In this document: positions 34,650 through 43,211 of the stretch, piece after piece
Numbering within the stretch: the stretch's first letter is position 1
Layout of the letters: each line of letters begins with the position of its first letter
Assembly (NCBI RefSeq): GCF_016899935.1
Contig: NZ_JACJJK010000004.1
Coordinates: 62,001-126,000, forward strand
Direction: 5' to 3'
DNA: 64,000 nucleotides
Source: Olsenella uli
Lineage (GTDB): Bacteria > Actinomycetota > Coriobacteriia > Coriobacteriales > Atopobiaceae
Position numbers and translations under genes: made by a program
The notes under the pieces: model-generated
The model's database searches: none
Told to the model about the DNA's origin: nothing
Seen by the model: only the letters and a program-made list of their open reading frames with translations

Positions 34650-35447
34650 ATGTTCAAGAGGGACGCGAAGGCCCGCCAGCAGCGCGGCGCGCTCACGGCC
34701 GACGAGGCCGAAGAGCTGTTCTCCACCGTTGACCACAGCGGCCACTCCGACGAGGAGCGCGCCCGGCGCCAGCGCGCTCGCCGCCGCGAGAAGGGCGTCT
34801 CCGTCGACGTGGACCCGCTCTCCGGCGACGACCCCTCCGGCTCCGACGTCAGCAAGGTCATCACTCGCACGGCGGTCACCTTTGTCCTGGTGTTTCTCGT
34901 CACGGTGGTGGCCGGGCAGGTCATCTTTGGCGTCGTCCGTCGCGTGAACACGGCGCACCTCGCCGACACCGCCAGCGTGCGCACCGTCGCGGACGCCCTG
35001 CGCGGCGGCGTGGAGTGGGGCGACGGCTTCACGCAGTTCCCGGCGGACTTCACCGTGCAGGAGGCCGACGAGAACACCGGCACCGTCGAGGTGAGCGTCG
35101 TGGACACCAACTCAGCCTCCGAGCTGCAGTGCTTCTCGTCCTCGCAGGTGCAGGCCACGGCGCTTGCCGTGAACGCCCTGCTCAACCCCAACATCGACAC
35201 GGTGATCTACCACGTGAGCGTCCACACGGACGCAGACGGCAACATGCAGCAGTCGAGCCTCTTTGGCTTCCTCAAGCCGACCGGCGACGTCACTTCGTTC
35301 ATGACCTTCGTCTGGCGCAAGACGCAGTCTGCCTCGGGAGTCAACTTCTCGTGTACGATCACCGGCATCGACGACTCGGTCCAGGCGGAGCTCCGCGACC
35401 AGGTGACCACGTCGTTTACCCCGGTAGAGGTGATGGGCGCCGAATAG
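34650..35447 (+). CDS. Hypothetical membrane-anchored protein
   Basis: The protein is 265 residues. A highly charged cytosolic N-terminus (DEAEELFSTVDHSGHSDEER, then ARRQRARRREKG) is followed by one membrane helix (TAVTFVLVFLVTVVAGQVIFG, about 72-92) and an extracellular domain of about 170 residues with two Cys (LQCFSS, NFSCTI). No family is recognised. ATG 34650 follows AAGGAAGAGTGAGC. A TATACT -10 box lies at 34609-34614. Confidence 0.8.
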   Translation: MFKRDAKARQQRGALTADEAEELFSTVDHSGHSDEERARRQRARRREKGVSVDVDPLSGDDPSGSDVSKVITRTAVTFVLVFLVTVVAGQVIFGVVRRVNTAHLADTASVRTVADALRGGVEWGDGFTQFPADFTVQEADENTGTVEVSVVDTNSASELQCFSSSQVQATALAVNALLNPNIDTVIYHVSVHTDADGNMQQSSLFGFLKPTGDVTSFMTFVWRKTQSASGVNFSCTITGIDDSVQAELRDQVTTSFTPVEVMGAE

Positions 35448-35552
35448 GCGCGACCCGAACCGACCGCTCAGAGAACGGTTTCACTTCTGACGCTCCCCCT
35501 GTCAGCCGCGTCATGCTACCTTGTTGACGAATACGACAGAGGAGGGCCGTCA

Positions 35553-37076
35553 ATGAGGTGCAAGAAGTGCGGGGAGGAGCTGCCGGAGCGGGCGCGCTTC
35601 TGCCTGATCTGCGGCGCGCCGGTCGAGGACGTTCCCATGCCCAAGCGCCTCGAGGAGCCGCTCGACCCGCTGGCCGCGGGCGCCGTCCCGCTGGTCCCGC
35701 TCGCGCCGCCGCCGCGCGCGTACACGCTCGAGCCCCGCGCCCGCCGCGCCGCCGCCCGGGGCGACCTCCGCTCGACGCTCCCCAGGATTCGCCAGCAGGA
35801 GCCCGTCGTGGAGGGCCCGGCCCCGGAGGCCGAGAAGGACCTGGAGCCCCGTGCCGAGGCACCGGTACGCGAGGACGCGGGCGAGAAGGACGTCGCGCCG
35901 TCGTCGACGGACGAGACCGTCGAGGCCGCCGCCGTCCCTGACGAGGGCGCGGACGCCCCCGAGCCCGCCGAACCCGCCACCGCCGCAGCCGAGAAGAACG
36001 ACGAGCTCCCCGACCGCCGCGAGCCCGCCCGACCCGCCCGCGCCGCCTCCGACCTCGTCCGCGAGGCCGGCCGTCGGCTCGCCTCGGCCGGGCGCCAGCT
36101 CCGGAAGGGCGGCCGTGTCGTCGCGGACGGCTTCGAGGGGAGCCGCGTGCACCCGGCCGCGATCGCCGGCGGCGTGGTCGCGCTCGCGATCGTGGTCATG
36201 GTGGCGCTCGTGGGCCTGGGGACCAGCTGGCTCGGCCCGTTCGCGCCGCCCGACGAGGAGCCGCCCGTCGTGCAGCCGCCCTCGGACGGCAGCATCCCGC
36301 CGATCGGCGCGGAGGACGAGGAGCAGGACGCCGAGGTCGATCAGAACACTCCCGAGGGCGCGCCCGAGGCGCGCGACGCTGTGGCCGACTACTCCTGGGA
36401 CGAGCTCGCTCAGATCTCCGCCCTCATCGCCGACGCCCCCACCGACGAGGAGGGGCTCAAGATTGCCGAGCAGTACAACCTCTGCGGGTCCGACGGTACG
36501 CTCGACGGCACGCAGACCAAGGACGTCGAGCTCTCCGACGGGACGAACGTCCCGTTTGCCGTCGCGGGCTTCCGGCAGGACCAGCGCGCCGACGGCGAGG
36601 GCACGGCCGGCATAACCTTCGTCGCGCGCGAGTCGCTGGGCACGGCCGCCTACAACCCCTCGGGTGAGGGCGTCTCCTGGGAGGACGCGCCGCTGCGCTC
36701 CTGGCTCAACGAGACCGTGCTCTCCGAGCTCCCCGACGAGCTCGCCGGCGCGATTGTCCCCGTGGACAAGACGACCAACGTCCCCGGCGGTGGTCAGTGC
36801 GAGACCTCCGACAGCCTGTGGCTGCTGTCCTTCTCGGAGCTGTGCGGATCGTCCGCCTCGGGCATGTCGGCCGAGGGGGACCAGTATCAGCTCTTCGCCG
36901 ACCAGGGCATCGGCGCGGCCACGAGCCCGCTGCTGCAGCTCTCCGACGACTACTGGTGGCAGCGCGGCGCCTCCTCGGACGAGCGCTGGCAGCTCACGGT
37001 GACCCCCGAGGGCAACCCGCAGTACGCGCGCAACCCCAGCTACGAGTTCGACGTCATTGCAGGATTCTGCCTGTAG
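35553..37076 (+). CDS. Zinc-ribbon, single-pass membrane protein with DUF6273-like extracellular domain
   Basis: This is a 507-residue protein. The N-terminal zinc ribbon MRCKKCGEELPERARFCLICG has two CxxC pairs. A Pro/Glu/Ala-rich disordered stretch (30-185) and one membrane helix (about 205-228, GGVVALAIVVMVALVGLG) follow. An extracellular acidic linker leads to a DUF6273-type domain (SWEDAPLRSWLNETVLSELP, SDSLWLLSFSELCG, WWQRGASSDERW). The domain is common in gut Gram-positive surface proteins and its ligand is unknown. GAGGAGGGCCGTCA precedes the ATG. Confidence 0.78.
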   Translation: MRCKKCGEELPERARFCLICGAPVEDVPMPKRLEEPLDPLAAGAVPLVPLAPPPRAYTLEPRARRAAARGDLRSTLPRIRQQEPVVEGPAPEAEKDLEPRAEAPVREDAGEKDVAPSSTDETVEAAAVPDEGADAPEPAEPATAAAEKNDELPDRREPARPARAASDLVREAGRRLASAGRQLRKGGRVVADGFEGSRVHPAAIAGGVVALAIVVMVALVGLGTSWLGPFAPPDEEPPVVQPPSDGSIPPIGAEDEEQDAEVDQNTPEGAPEARDAVADYSWDELAQISALIADAPTDEEGLKIAEQYNLCGSDGTLDGTQTKDVELSDGTNVPFAVAGFRQDQRADGEGTAGITFVARESLGTAAYNPSGEGVSWEDAPLRSWLNETVLSELPDELAGAIVPVDKTTNVPGGGQCETSDSLWLLSFSELCGSSASGMSAEGDQYQLFADQGIGAATSPLLQLSDDYWWQRGASSDERWQLTVTPEGNPQYARNPSYEFDVIAGFCL

Positions 37077-37123
37077 GCTGCCTGCTGTCTTTCTCGTCAG
37101 CGCCTTTCTTGCACCTAACGAAC

Positions 37124-37157
37124 GGGGGACGGACGGCTCGCTGCCGCTCCGTCCCCC
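37124..37157. terminator. Terminator hairpin between convergent genes
   Basis: GGGGGACGGA (37124-37133) pairs with TCCGTCCCCC (37148-37157). It lies between the convergent DUF6273 and pyridoxal kinase genes. Confidence 0.7.
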
Positions 37158-37179
37158 GCTTGCGTCGAGTCGCTAATCC

Positions 37180-38061
37180 CTAGGAGAGAAGCGCCGTCAC
37201 GTCCCCGAGCGTGCTTTCAAAGCTCACGCCGCGCACCTGGTAGTCGGGCTGCTCGGGCGTGATCTGCATGGCGTGGCGCACGAGCTCGCTCGCAAAGCGA
37301 ACGGCGGAGAGCAGGTTCTCGCCGGCGTAGACCGCCGCCACCAGGCCCGAGGCAAAGAGGTCGCCCGTGCCGTGCAGCATGTAGGGGAGCAGCTCGCCGG
37401 AGACCTCCTCGACCTCGCCCGCGCCGTCGGCCACCGCCACGTAGTTGCGGATGGTCTTCTCGCCCGCGTGGACCACGCCCTTGAGCACGACGGACTTGGC
37501 GCCCATGGCGAGGAGCGCGTCCGTCATGCGGCGCACGTATGCTTCGTCCACGTCCTGGCCCTCGTAGGCGATGCCGGTGAGGATGGAGGCCTCGGTGAGG
37601 TTGGGCGTGAGCACGTCCGCGCCGTCCACCAGGCCCTTCATGGCCTCGCACATCTCGTCGGTGTAGGTGGGGTACTTGGCTCCGCCGTCGCCCATGACCG
37701 GGTCAACAAGACGCAGCGCGCTCGGGTACTCGCGATAGAGGCGCAGGATCGCGTCGACCTGCTCGGCCGAGCCCAAAAATCCCGAGTAGACGCCGTCGAG
37801 CTCGATGCCCTCCTCGCGCCAGGCGTCGAGGTACTCGGTGAGCATGGGCGTGGTGTCGTGCATGTAGAACTTGGGGAAGCGCGTGTGGGCCGAGAAGAGC
37901 GACGTGGGGACCGGGCACACGTCGATGCCGGCGGCCGAGAGCACCGGGATCGCGATTCCGAGCGAGCACTTGCCGTAGCCGCACAGGTCGTGGACGGCCG
38001 CGACGCGCGGCAGGTAGCCGCCCTCGCGTTGGTAGAGGTGCAGATTGCTGGCGTCGTTCAT
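37180..38061 (-). CDS. pdxY: Pyridoxal/pyridoxamine kinase
   Basis: This 293-residue ribokinase-like kinase phosphorylates vitamin B6 vitamers to PLP precursors. Visible motifs are the N-terminal VHDLCGYGKCSLG (substrate loop), VDPVMGDGG, LTPNLTEASILTG, and the anion-hole/catalytic motif LHGTGDLFASG with its Asp. Length and motifs fit PdxY/PdxK. GGAGAACCCC precedes the ATG on the minus strand. It stands alone. Confidence 0.88.
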   Translation of the reverse strand: MNDASNLHLYQREGGYLPRVAAVHDLCGYGKCSLGIAIPVLSAAGIDVCPVPTSLFSAHTRFPKFYMHDTTPMLTEYLDAWREEGIELDGVYSGFLGSAEQVDAILRLYREYPSALRLVDPVMGDGGAKYPTYTDEMCEAMKGLVDGADVLTPNLTEASILTGIAYEGQDVDEAYVRRMTDALLAMGAKSVVLKGVVHAGEKTIRNYVAVADGAGEVEEVSGELLPYMLHGTGDLFASGLVAAVYAGENLLSAVRFASELVRHAMQITPEQPDYQVRGVSFESTLGDVTALLS

Positions 38062-38282
38062 GGGGTTCTCCTTTGTCCGCGGACTGATGGACCAGCGTAC
38101 AAGGGCACAGCATAGACCTTCTGGGCGTTGTGTGGAGGCTCGTAACGCGCCGTTTGCCGTGGCTCAGGAAAACGCCGCGCCCGACCTGCGGCGTGTACGC
38201 CCCGTGCCAGTCCCGTGCGCGCCATCGGTCAGCGGGCGGGAAGGTCCCCCGCCTACGCTGTTCTTGTCGGCTGGCTGAGTTT

Positions 38283-38317
38283 AGGTATTGAAACAATATG
38301 TATTCCATACCTATACT
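38283..38317 (+). promoter_or_regulatory. Promoter/operator of brnTA
   Basis: TTGAAA (38288-38293) and TATACT (38312-38317) are 18 bp apart. An inverted repeat AGGTAT (38283-38288) / ATACCT (38307-38312) overlaps both boxes, as expected for autorepression by the BrnT-BrnA complex. Confidence 0.65.
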
Positions 38318-38328
38318 GGGAGGGAGAC

Positions 38329-38637
38329 ATGCAAGGATACGACTGGGACCCAAACAAGGAGAGGATCAACGCCCAGAAGCACGGCATCGACTTCCTGACG
38401 GCGCTCGAGCTGTGGAGCGGGGACTACCTTGAGCTGGAGACCTATCCCGGCAACGACACCAACAGGCATCTCGTGATCGGGGACGTCGGCGGCTGGGTCT
38501 GGACGGCGGTCATAACGTATCGCGGGGACACGATACGAATCATCTCCGTGCGGCGGGCCAGGGACTACGAGAGGGAGGCACTCCATGAGTATCGAAGGGG
38601 CAGACAGGGTGACGGGGGCGACGGCGGAGGAGATTGA
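38329..38637 (+). CDS. brnT: BrnT family toxin (type II toxin-antitoxin)
   Basis: This 102-residue protein has the BrnT opening YDWDPNKERINAQKHGIDF and the RIISVRRARDYERE strand. BrnT is an RNase-like toxin. The last about 18 residues (RRGRQGDGGDGGGD) are a Gly/Asp tail overlapping the start of brnA by 53 nt. GGGAGGGAGAC precedes the ATG. Confidence 0.9.
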   Translation: MQGYDWDPNKERINAQKHGIDFLTALELWSGDYLELETYPGNDTNRHLVIGDVGGWVWTAVITYRGDTIRIISVRRARDYEREALHEYRRGRQGDGGDGGGD

Positions 38638-38914
38638 CACCGCCTTTGACCAGGGCGAGGACATGCGACGGTACTTCGACTTCGAGCATGGCAAGCTGCG
38701 GGGCCCCGTCACGTTCAAGGAGGTGCGCACCTACCGGAAGGTGAACGTGGACTTCCCGAGCGAGGTGGTCGAGCTGCTGGACGCCTACGCGGCCCGGACG
38801 GGCGTCGCGCGCCAGGCGCTCGTTAAGACGTGGATCTGGGAGCGGCTGCGGGAGGAGCAGGAGCGCGACGTGCGCCTCGGGGTGGCGCCCGTTTCCGTGG
38901 AGGAGCGCAAGTAG
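38585..38914 (+). CDS. brnA: BrnA family antitoxin
   Basis: This 109-residue ribbon-helix-helix antitoxin has the core YRKVNVDFPSEVVELLDAYA and RTGVARQALVKTWIWERL. The N-terminal half (acidic) would bind and inhibit BrnT. Its ATG lies inside brnT in another frame, which couples translation. BrnA is expected to repress the shared promoter. Confidence 0.88.
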   Translation: MSIEGADRVTGATAEEIDTAFDQGEDMRRYFDFEHGKLRGPVTFKEVRTYRKVNVDFPSEVVELLDAYAARTGVARQALVKTWIWERLREEQERDVRLGVAPVSVEERK

Positions 38915-38940
38915 AAGGTTCTTCTCGGCCGCTTTGTACC

Positions 38941-38946
38941 TATACT
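38941..38946 (+). promoter_or_regulatory. -10 box of purE
   Basis: TATACT in the context GTACCTATACTGG lies 35 bp before the purE ATG. A GTTCTTCTC motif (38918-38926) lies where the -35 would be. Confidence 0.45.
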
Positions 38947-38980
38947 GGAAAAGCATATGCAGCGACAGAGGAGGGTCAAC

Positions 38981-39442
38981 ATGGCAGATCAGCCGCTCGT
39001 GGGAATCATCATGGGCTCCAAGTCCGACATGCCCGTCATGGAGGCGTGCACCGCGCAGCTCGACGAGCTGGGCGTCCCGTACGAGCTGGTCATCGCCAGC
39101 GCGCACCGCAACCCGGACAAGGTCCACGAGTGGGCCGGCTCCGCGGCCGAGCGCGGGCTCAAGGTGATCGTTGCCGCCGCCGGCAAGGCCGCGCATCTCG
39201 GCGGCGTGGTGGCCGCCTTCACGCCGCTGCCCATCATCGGCGTGCCCATGAAGACGTCCGACCTCGGCGGCATGGACTCGCTGCTCTCCATGGTCCAGAT
39301 GCCCTCCGGCGTGCCCGTGGCCTGCGTGGCCATCAACGGGGCCAAGAACGCCGCCATCTACGCCACGCAGATCCTCGGCGCCACCATGCCGGAGTATCGC
39401 GAGAAGATCGTGGACTTCAAGCGTCAGATGGCGGAGGCCTAG
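38981..39442 (+). CDS. purE: N5-carboxyaminoimidazole ribonucleotide mutase
   Basis: This 153-residue class I PurE has [13 protein letters not shown] at the N-terminus, [12 protein letters not shown] with the catalytic His, and [14 protein letters not shown]. It converts N5-CAIR to CAIR in purine synthesis. ATG 38981 follows AGAGGAGGGTCAAC. No purK is seen in the window. Confidence 0.96.
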   Translation: MADQPLVGIIMGSKSDMPVMEACTAQLDELGVPYELVIASAHRNPDKVHEWAGSAAERGLKVIVAAAGKAAHLGGVVAAFTPLPIIGVPMKTSDLGGMDSLLSMVQMPSGVPVACVAINGAKNAAIYATQILGATMPEYREKIVDFKRQMAEA

Positions 39443-39484
39443 GTCCCGGCGCGGCCGGGGTCGTAGCCGGAGCGAGGAGGGTCG

Positions 39485-40558
39485 ATGGCTTCGCACTTCA
39501 AGCAGCCCGATGAGGGCGACGAGCGCCGGGGCGCCTCGCGGCGCGGCACGTCGCGGCGCGTCGGCGGCAACCCGCGCACGCGTCTCACCACGCATCGCGG
39601 CGGGGACGAGTCCTATCACGCGCCCGAGGGCAACCCCCACGCGGCCGGGACCCCCCGGAGCGACAGCGCCCACTACATCCCGGTCGTGTCCGGCACGCCG
39701 GTCGACGGCCGGCGCCGCCGCTCCCACTTTGCCGAGACCGACCCCTACGACCTCTCCGGCCGTCGCAGCCGCGACCCCAAGAAGCGCGCGGGCCGGGTCG
39801 TCTCCGTCGTGCTCTTCGTGGTGGGCATCGCGCTCATCGCCACGGCGGCGGGCATGTGGATCTACAACCAGTGGCGCTACCACGAGCAGGACGTGCTCAA
39901 CGAGAAGCTGGCCACCTTCGCCGACGTCTCCGACAACGGCACCACGCCGCCGCAGGTGGACTGGGAGGGCCTCAAGGCGATCAACCCCGAGGTCGTCGGC
40001 TGGGTGCAGATTCCCGGGACCGTGGTCAACTTCCCCGTCTACCAGGCGGACGACAACGAGAAGTACCTCGACGCCGGTGCCGATGGCAGCTACGCGATCG
40101 GCGGCCAGATCTTCATGGACTGCGACAACACCGCGCCGGGCATGGTCGACGGGCAGACGCTCATCTACGGCCACCACATGCGCAACGGCACCATGTTCAA
40201 GACGGTCTCCGACATGACCAACCAGGAGATGTTCGACAGCGTCTCCACCATCTGGTACGTGACGGAGGACGCGACCTACGAGCTCGAGCCGCTGCTCGTC
40301 TACGAGACGGACGCCAACGACGAGAACGCCCGCCAGTTCACCTTTGACTCGCCGGACGCGCTGCACGCCTACCTCACCGATCTTCTCGGCAAGGCGGTCT
40401 CCAAGAGCTCCGACGCCGAGGCGCTGATCGACCAGACGAGCAACGCGCTGACGCTGTGCACCTGCAACTACACCCACGGCGACGACGGGCGCACGCTGCT
40501 CGTCTGCGTGCCCAAGCCCGCCGAGGCCGACGGCGAGAGCGAGGGCACGGGCGCCTAA
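39485..40558 (+). CDS. Class B-like sortase
   Basis: This is a 357-residue transpeptidase. A long Arg-rich cytosolic tail (1-100) is followed by a membrane helix (VVSVVLFVVGIALIATAAGM, about 104-123) and the catalytic domain. Visible are VVGWVQIPGT, the catalytic His in TLIYGHHMRNGTMF, the Cys in LTLCTCNY and the Arg in GRTLLVCV. The layout matches class B sortases. It could attach the two LPQTG/IPQTG proteins in this window, but class B enzymes often use other motifs, so that is uncertain. It sits between purE and purF, with a palindrome 3 bp after its stop. Confidence 0.87.
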   Translation: MASHFKQPDEGDERRGASRRGTSRRVGGNPRTRLTTHRGGDESYHAPEGNPHAAGTPRSDSAHYIPVVSGTPVDGRRRRSHFAETDPYDLSGRRSRDPKKRAGRVVSVVLFVVGIALIATAAGMWIYNQWRYHEQDVLNEKLATFADVSDNGTTPPQVDWEGLKAINPEVVGWVQIPGTVVNFPVYQADDNEKYLDAGADGSYAIGGQIFMDCDNTAPGMVDGQTLIYGHHMRNGTMFKTVSDMTNQEMFDSVSTIWYVTEDATYELEPLLVYETDANDENARQFTFDSPDALHAYLTDLLGKAVSKSSDAEALIDQTSNALTLCTCNYTHGDDGRTLLVCVPKPAEADGESEGTGA

Positions 40559-40561
40559 AAC

Positions 40562-40592
40562 TTGCCTAAAAGGGGTCAGACCCCTTTTAGGC
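40562..40592. repeat. REP-like family A palindrome, copy 3
   Basis: It matches 31 of 33 bp of 1719-1751 (the last two bases differ). It starts 4 bp after the sortase stop and 18 bp before the purF start. Confidence 0.95.
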
Positions 40593-40609
40593 GACACGAG
40601 GGGGAGGCA

Positions 40610-42079
40610 TTGGACGAGAAGATTCACGAGGAGTGCGGCGTCTTTGGCGTGTGGGCGCCCGGGCGCGACGTCGCGCGCCTGACCTACTTTGCCCTGCGCG
40701 CGCTGCAGCACCGCGGGCAGGAGTCGGCCGGCATCGCCGTGGGCGACGGGCGCACCGTGCTCGTGCGCAAGGACCTGGGCCTGGTGACGCAGGTCTTCAC
40801 CGACGCCGACCTCTCCGCCATGCCGGGCAAGGTCGCCTGCGGGCACTGCCGCTACGGGACCGCCGGCGCCAAGGGCTGGGAGTCAGCGCAGCCGCACCTC
40901 TCCACCGTGGGGGACGTGATCATCGCGCTGGCGCACAACGGCACGCTCGTCAACTTTGACGCGCTGCGCCGCGAGCTCATCGAAATGGGGATCCCCTTCC
41001 GCTCCAACACGGACTCCGAGGTCGCGGCCAAGCTCATCGGCTACTTCACCCAGCGCGCGGGGCGCCTGCGCTCCGGCATCGCGCACACGATGCGCATGCT
41101 CGAGGGCGGCTACGCGATGGTGCTCGTGCGCGAGAACGCGCTCTACGCCTTCCGCGACCCGCACGGCATCCGGCCGCTGGTGCTCGGCCGGCTCGGCGAC
41201 GACGGCTGGGTCGTGGCGAGCGAGACCTGCGCGCTGGACATCTCCGGCGCCACCTTCGTGCGCGAGATCGAGCCCGGGGAGATCGTGCGCGTCTCCGACG
41301 ACGGCATCCGCTCGGAGCGCGGCTGCGCGCCGGCGGCGCGGGCCAACTGCATCTTCGAGCACGTGTACTTCTCGCGCCCGGACTCGATGGTGCGCGGGTC
41401 GAGCTTCTACCTCATGCGCCACAACATGGGCCGCCGCCTCGCGCGCGAGACGCCCGTTGACGCCGACCTCGTGATCTCCGTGCCGGACTCCGGCACGCCC
41501 GCCGCCGAGGGCTTTGCCCAGGAGCTGGGGATTCCCTTCGGGACCGGCCTCATCAAGAACCGCTACGTCGCGCGCACCTTCATCCAGCCCACGCAGGAGC
41601 TGCGGCAGATGGGCGTGCGCCTCAAGCTCAACGCCCTGCCCGACGTGGTGCGCGGCAAGCGTCTCGTGATGGTGGACGACTCGGTCGTCCGCGGCACCAC
41701 GAGCCGCCAGATCGTGCGCCTGCTCAAGGCCGCCGGTGCCACCGAGGTCCACGTGCGCTCCGCCTCGCCGATGGTCACGTGGCCGTGCTTCTACGGGATC
41801 GACACCGGCAGCCAGGACCAGCTCATCGCCGCCAACATGTCGCTCGATGAGATTCGCGCGCACATCGAGGCGGACTCCGTGGGCTTCCTCTCCATCGAGG
41901 GGCTTCTCTCCTGCGTGCCCGAGGACGGCTACTGCACGGCGTGCTTCACCGGCGACTACCCGGTGGAGATCCCGCGCGCGTACTGGGAGGAGCGCTTCCT
42001 GCCCGGCCGCGAGCCCAACAACCTCGAGCGGGCCTCGGACGCCTCCCGCACGCCCCTCGCGCAGGTTCCCGTAGAATGA
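40610..42079 (+). CDS. purF: Amidophosphoribosyltransferase
   Basis: This 489-residue enzyme catalyses the committing step PRPP + Gln to phosphoribosylamine. A short propeptide (MDEKIHEE) precedes the nucleophile Cys in CGVFGVW. The glutaminase domain shows LQHRGQESAGI and AHNGTLVN, and the PRTase loop is VMVDDSVVRGTTS. The C-terminal CTACFTGDYPVEIP is typical of the Bacillus-type Fe-S enzyme. The start is TTG 40610, preceded by GAGGGGGAGG. The frame stays open upstream only through the palindrome. The stop directly abuts another palindrome. Confidence 0.95.
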   Translation: MDEKIHEECGVFGVWAPGRDVARLTYFALRALQHRGQESAGIAVGDGRTVLVRKDLGLVTQVFTDADLSAMPGKVACGHCRYGTAGAKGWESAQPHLSTVGDVIIALAHNGTLVNFDALRRELIEMGIPFRSNTDSEVAAKLIGYFTQRAGRLRSGIAHTMRMLEGGYAMVLVRENALYAFRDPHGIRPLVLGRLGDDGWVVASETCALDISGATFVREIEPGEIVRVSDDGIRSERGCAPAARANCIFEHVYFSRPDSMVRGSSFYLMRHNMGRRLARETPVDADLVISVPDSGTPAAEGFAQELGIPFGTGLIKNRYVARTFIQPTQELRQMGVRLKLNALPDVVRGKRLVMVDDSVVRGTTSRQIVRLLKAAGATEVHVRSASPMVTWPCFYGIDTGSQDQLIAANMSLDEIRAHIEADSVGFLSIEGLLSCVPEDGYCTACFTGDYPVEIPRAYWEERFLPGREPNNLERASDASRTPLAQVPVE

Positions 42080-42111
42080 TGCCTAAAAGGGGTCAGACCC
42101 CTTTTAGGCAA
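42080..42111. repeat. REP-like family A palindrome, copy 4
   Basis: It differs from 1719-1751 only at the first base. It starts at the base after the purF stop and ends 20 bp before purM. Confidence 0.95.
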
Positions 42112-42131
42112 GTTTCGCAGAAAGGACCGAG

Positions 42132-43211
42132 ATGGCCGAGAACACCAAGCACGTGAGCTACGCCGACGCCGGCGTCGACACCGCCGAGGGCGCCCGCGCC
42201 GTGGACGCGATCAAGGCGGCCGTGGCCAGCACCAGCCGCCCCGAGGTCATCGGCGGGCTTGGCGGCTTCGGGTCGTGCTTCTCGGCCGCCGCGCTCAAGG
42301 GCATGGAGGACCCGATCCTGGTCTCCGGCACCGACGGCGTGGGCACCAAGCTGGCCATCGCGCAGCTGCTCGACCGCCACGACACCGTGGGCGAGGACCT
42401 CGTGGCCATGTGCGTGGACGACATCGTCCCCATGGGCGCCGAGCCGCTGTTCTTCCTGGACTACGTGGCCATCGGCAAGCTGCGCGCCGAGCACGTGGCC
42501 AAGATCGTGGGCGGCATCGCCGAGGGCTGCCGCAAGTCCGGCTGCGCGCTCGTGGGCGGCGAGATGGCCGAGCACCCCGGCGTTATGGCCGAGAATGACT
42601 ATGACCTCGCCGGCTTTGTCGTGGGCGTGGTGGACCGGCCCAAGCTCCTGGGGCCGGAGCTCGTCCGTGAGGGCGACGTCATCCTCGGCCTGCCGAGCTC
42701 GGGCATCCACTCCAACGGCTACTCGCTCGTTCGCAAGGTCGCGATCGAGGGGCGCAGCGTGGAGGAGCTGGAGACGCCGCTCGACGAGCTGGGCGGCGAG
42801 TCGCTCGCCGACGCCGTGATGCGCCCGACCAAGATCTACGCGGGCCAGCTGCTCGCCGCGCTGCGCGCCGGGGCGCCCGTGCACGCGATGGCGCACATCA
42901 CCGGCGGCGGCATCACCGAGAACCTGGACCGCGCCATGCCCGAGGGCCTCGACGCGCTCGTCTATCGCGGTGGCGAGAAGGGCCCCGCGTGGGACGTGCC
43001 GCCCGTCATCACCTACATGATTCGCGAGGCCGGTCTCACGCCGGAGGAGGCGTACCGCACCTTCAACATGGGCGTCGGCATGAGCGTGATCTGCGCGCCG
43101 GAGGACGCCGAGCGCGTGCGGGCGCTTCTCGCCGAGCAGGGGCTCGAGTCCTTTGTGATGGGCGAGGTCGTGGCCGGCACCGGAAAGGTGGTCTACGACG
43201 ATGAGCGATAA
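42132..43211 (+). CDS. purM: Phosphoribosylformylglycinamidine cyclo-ligase
   Basis: This 359-residue AIR synthetase starts VSYADAGVDTAEG and has GTDGVGTKL, the MCVDDIVPMGAEPLFFLDY motif and GLPSSGIHSNGYSLVR. It ring-closes FGAM with ATP. GCAGAAAGGACCGAG precedes the ATG. Its 3' end overlaps purN by 11 nt, indicating translational coupling. Confidence 0.97.
   Translation: MAENTKHVSYADAGVDTAEGARAVDAIKAAVASTSRPEVIGGLGGFGSCFSAAALKGMEDPILVSGTDGVGTKLAIAQLLDRHDTVGEDLVAMCVDDIVPMGAEPLFFLDYVAIGKLRAEHVAKIVGGIAEGCRKSGCALVGGEMAEHPGVMAENDYDLAGFVVGVVDRPKLLGPELVREGDVILGLPSSGIHSNGYSLVRKVAIEGRSVEELETPLDELGGESLADAVMRPTKIYAGQLLAALRAGAPVHAMAHITGGGITENLDRAMPEGLDALVYRGGEKGPAWDVPPVITYMIREAGLTPEEAYRTFNMGVGMSVICAPEDAERVRALLAEQGLESFVMGEVVAGTGKVVYDDER

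Noticed and set aside
40562-40609. Upstream extension of purF reading MPKRGQTPFRR
   Set aside because: These codons are the palindromic repeat. The PurF propeptide starts at TTG 40610, just before the conserved CGVFG.
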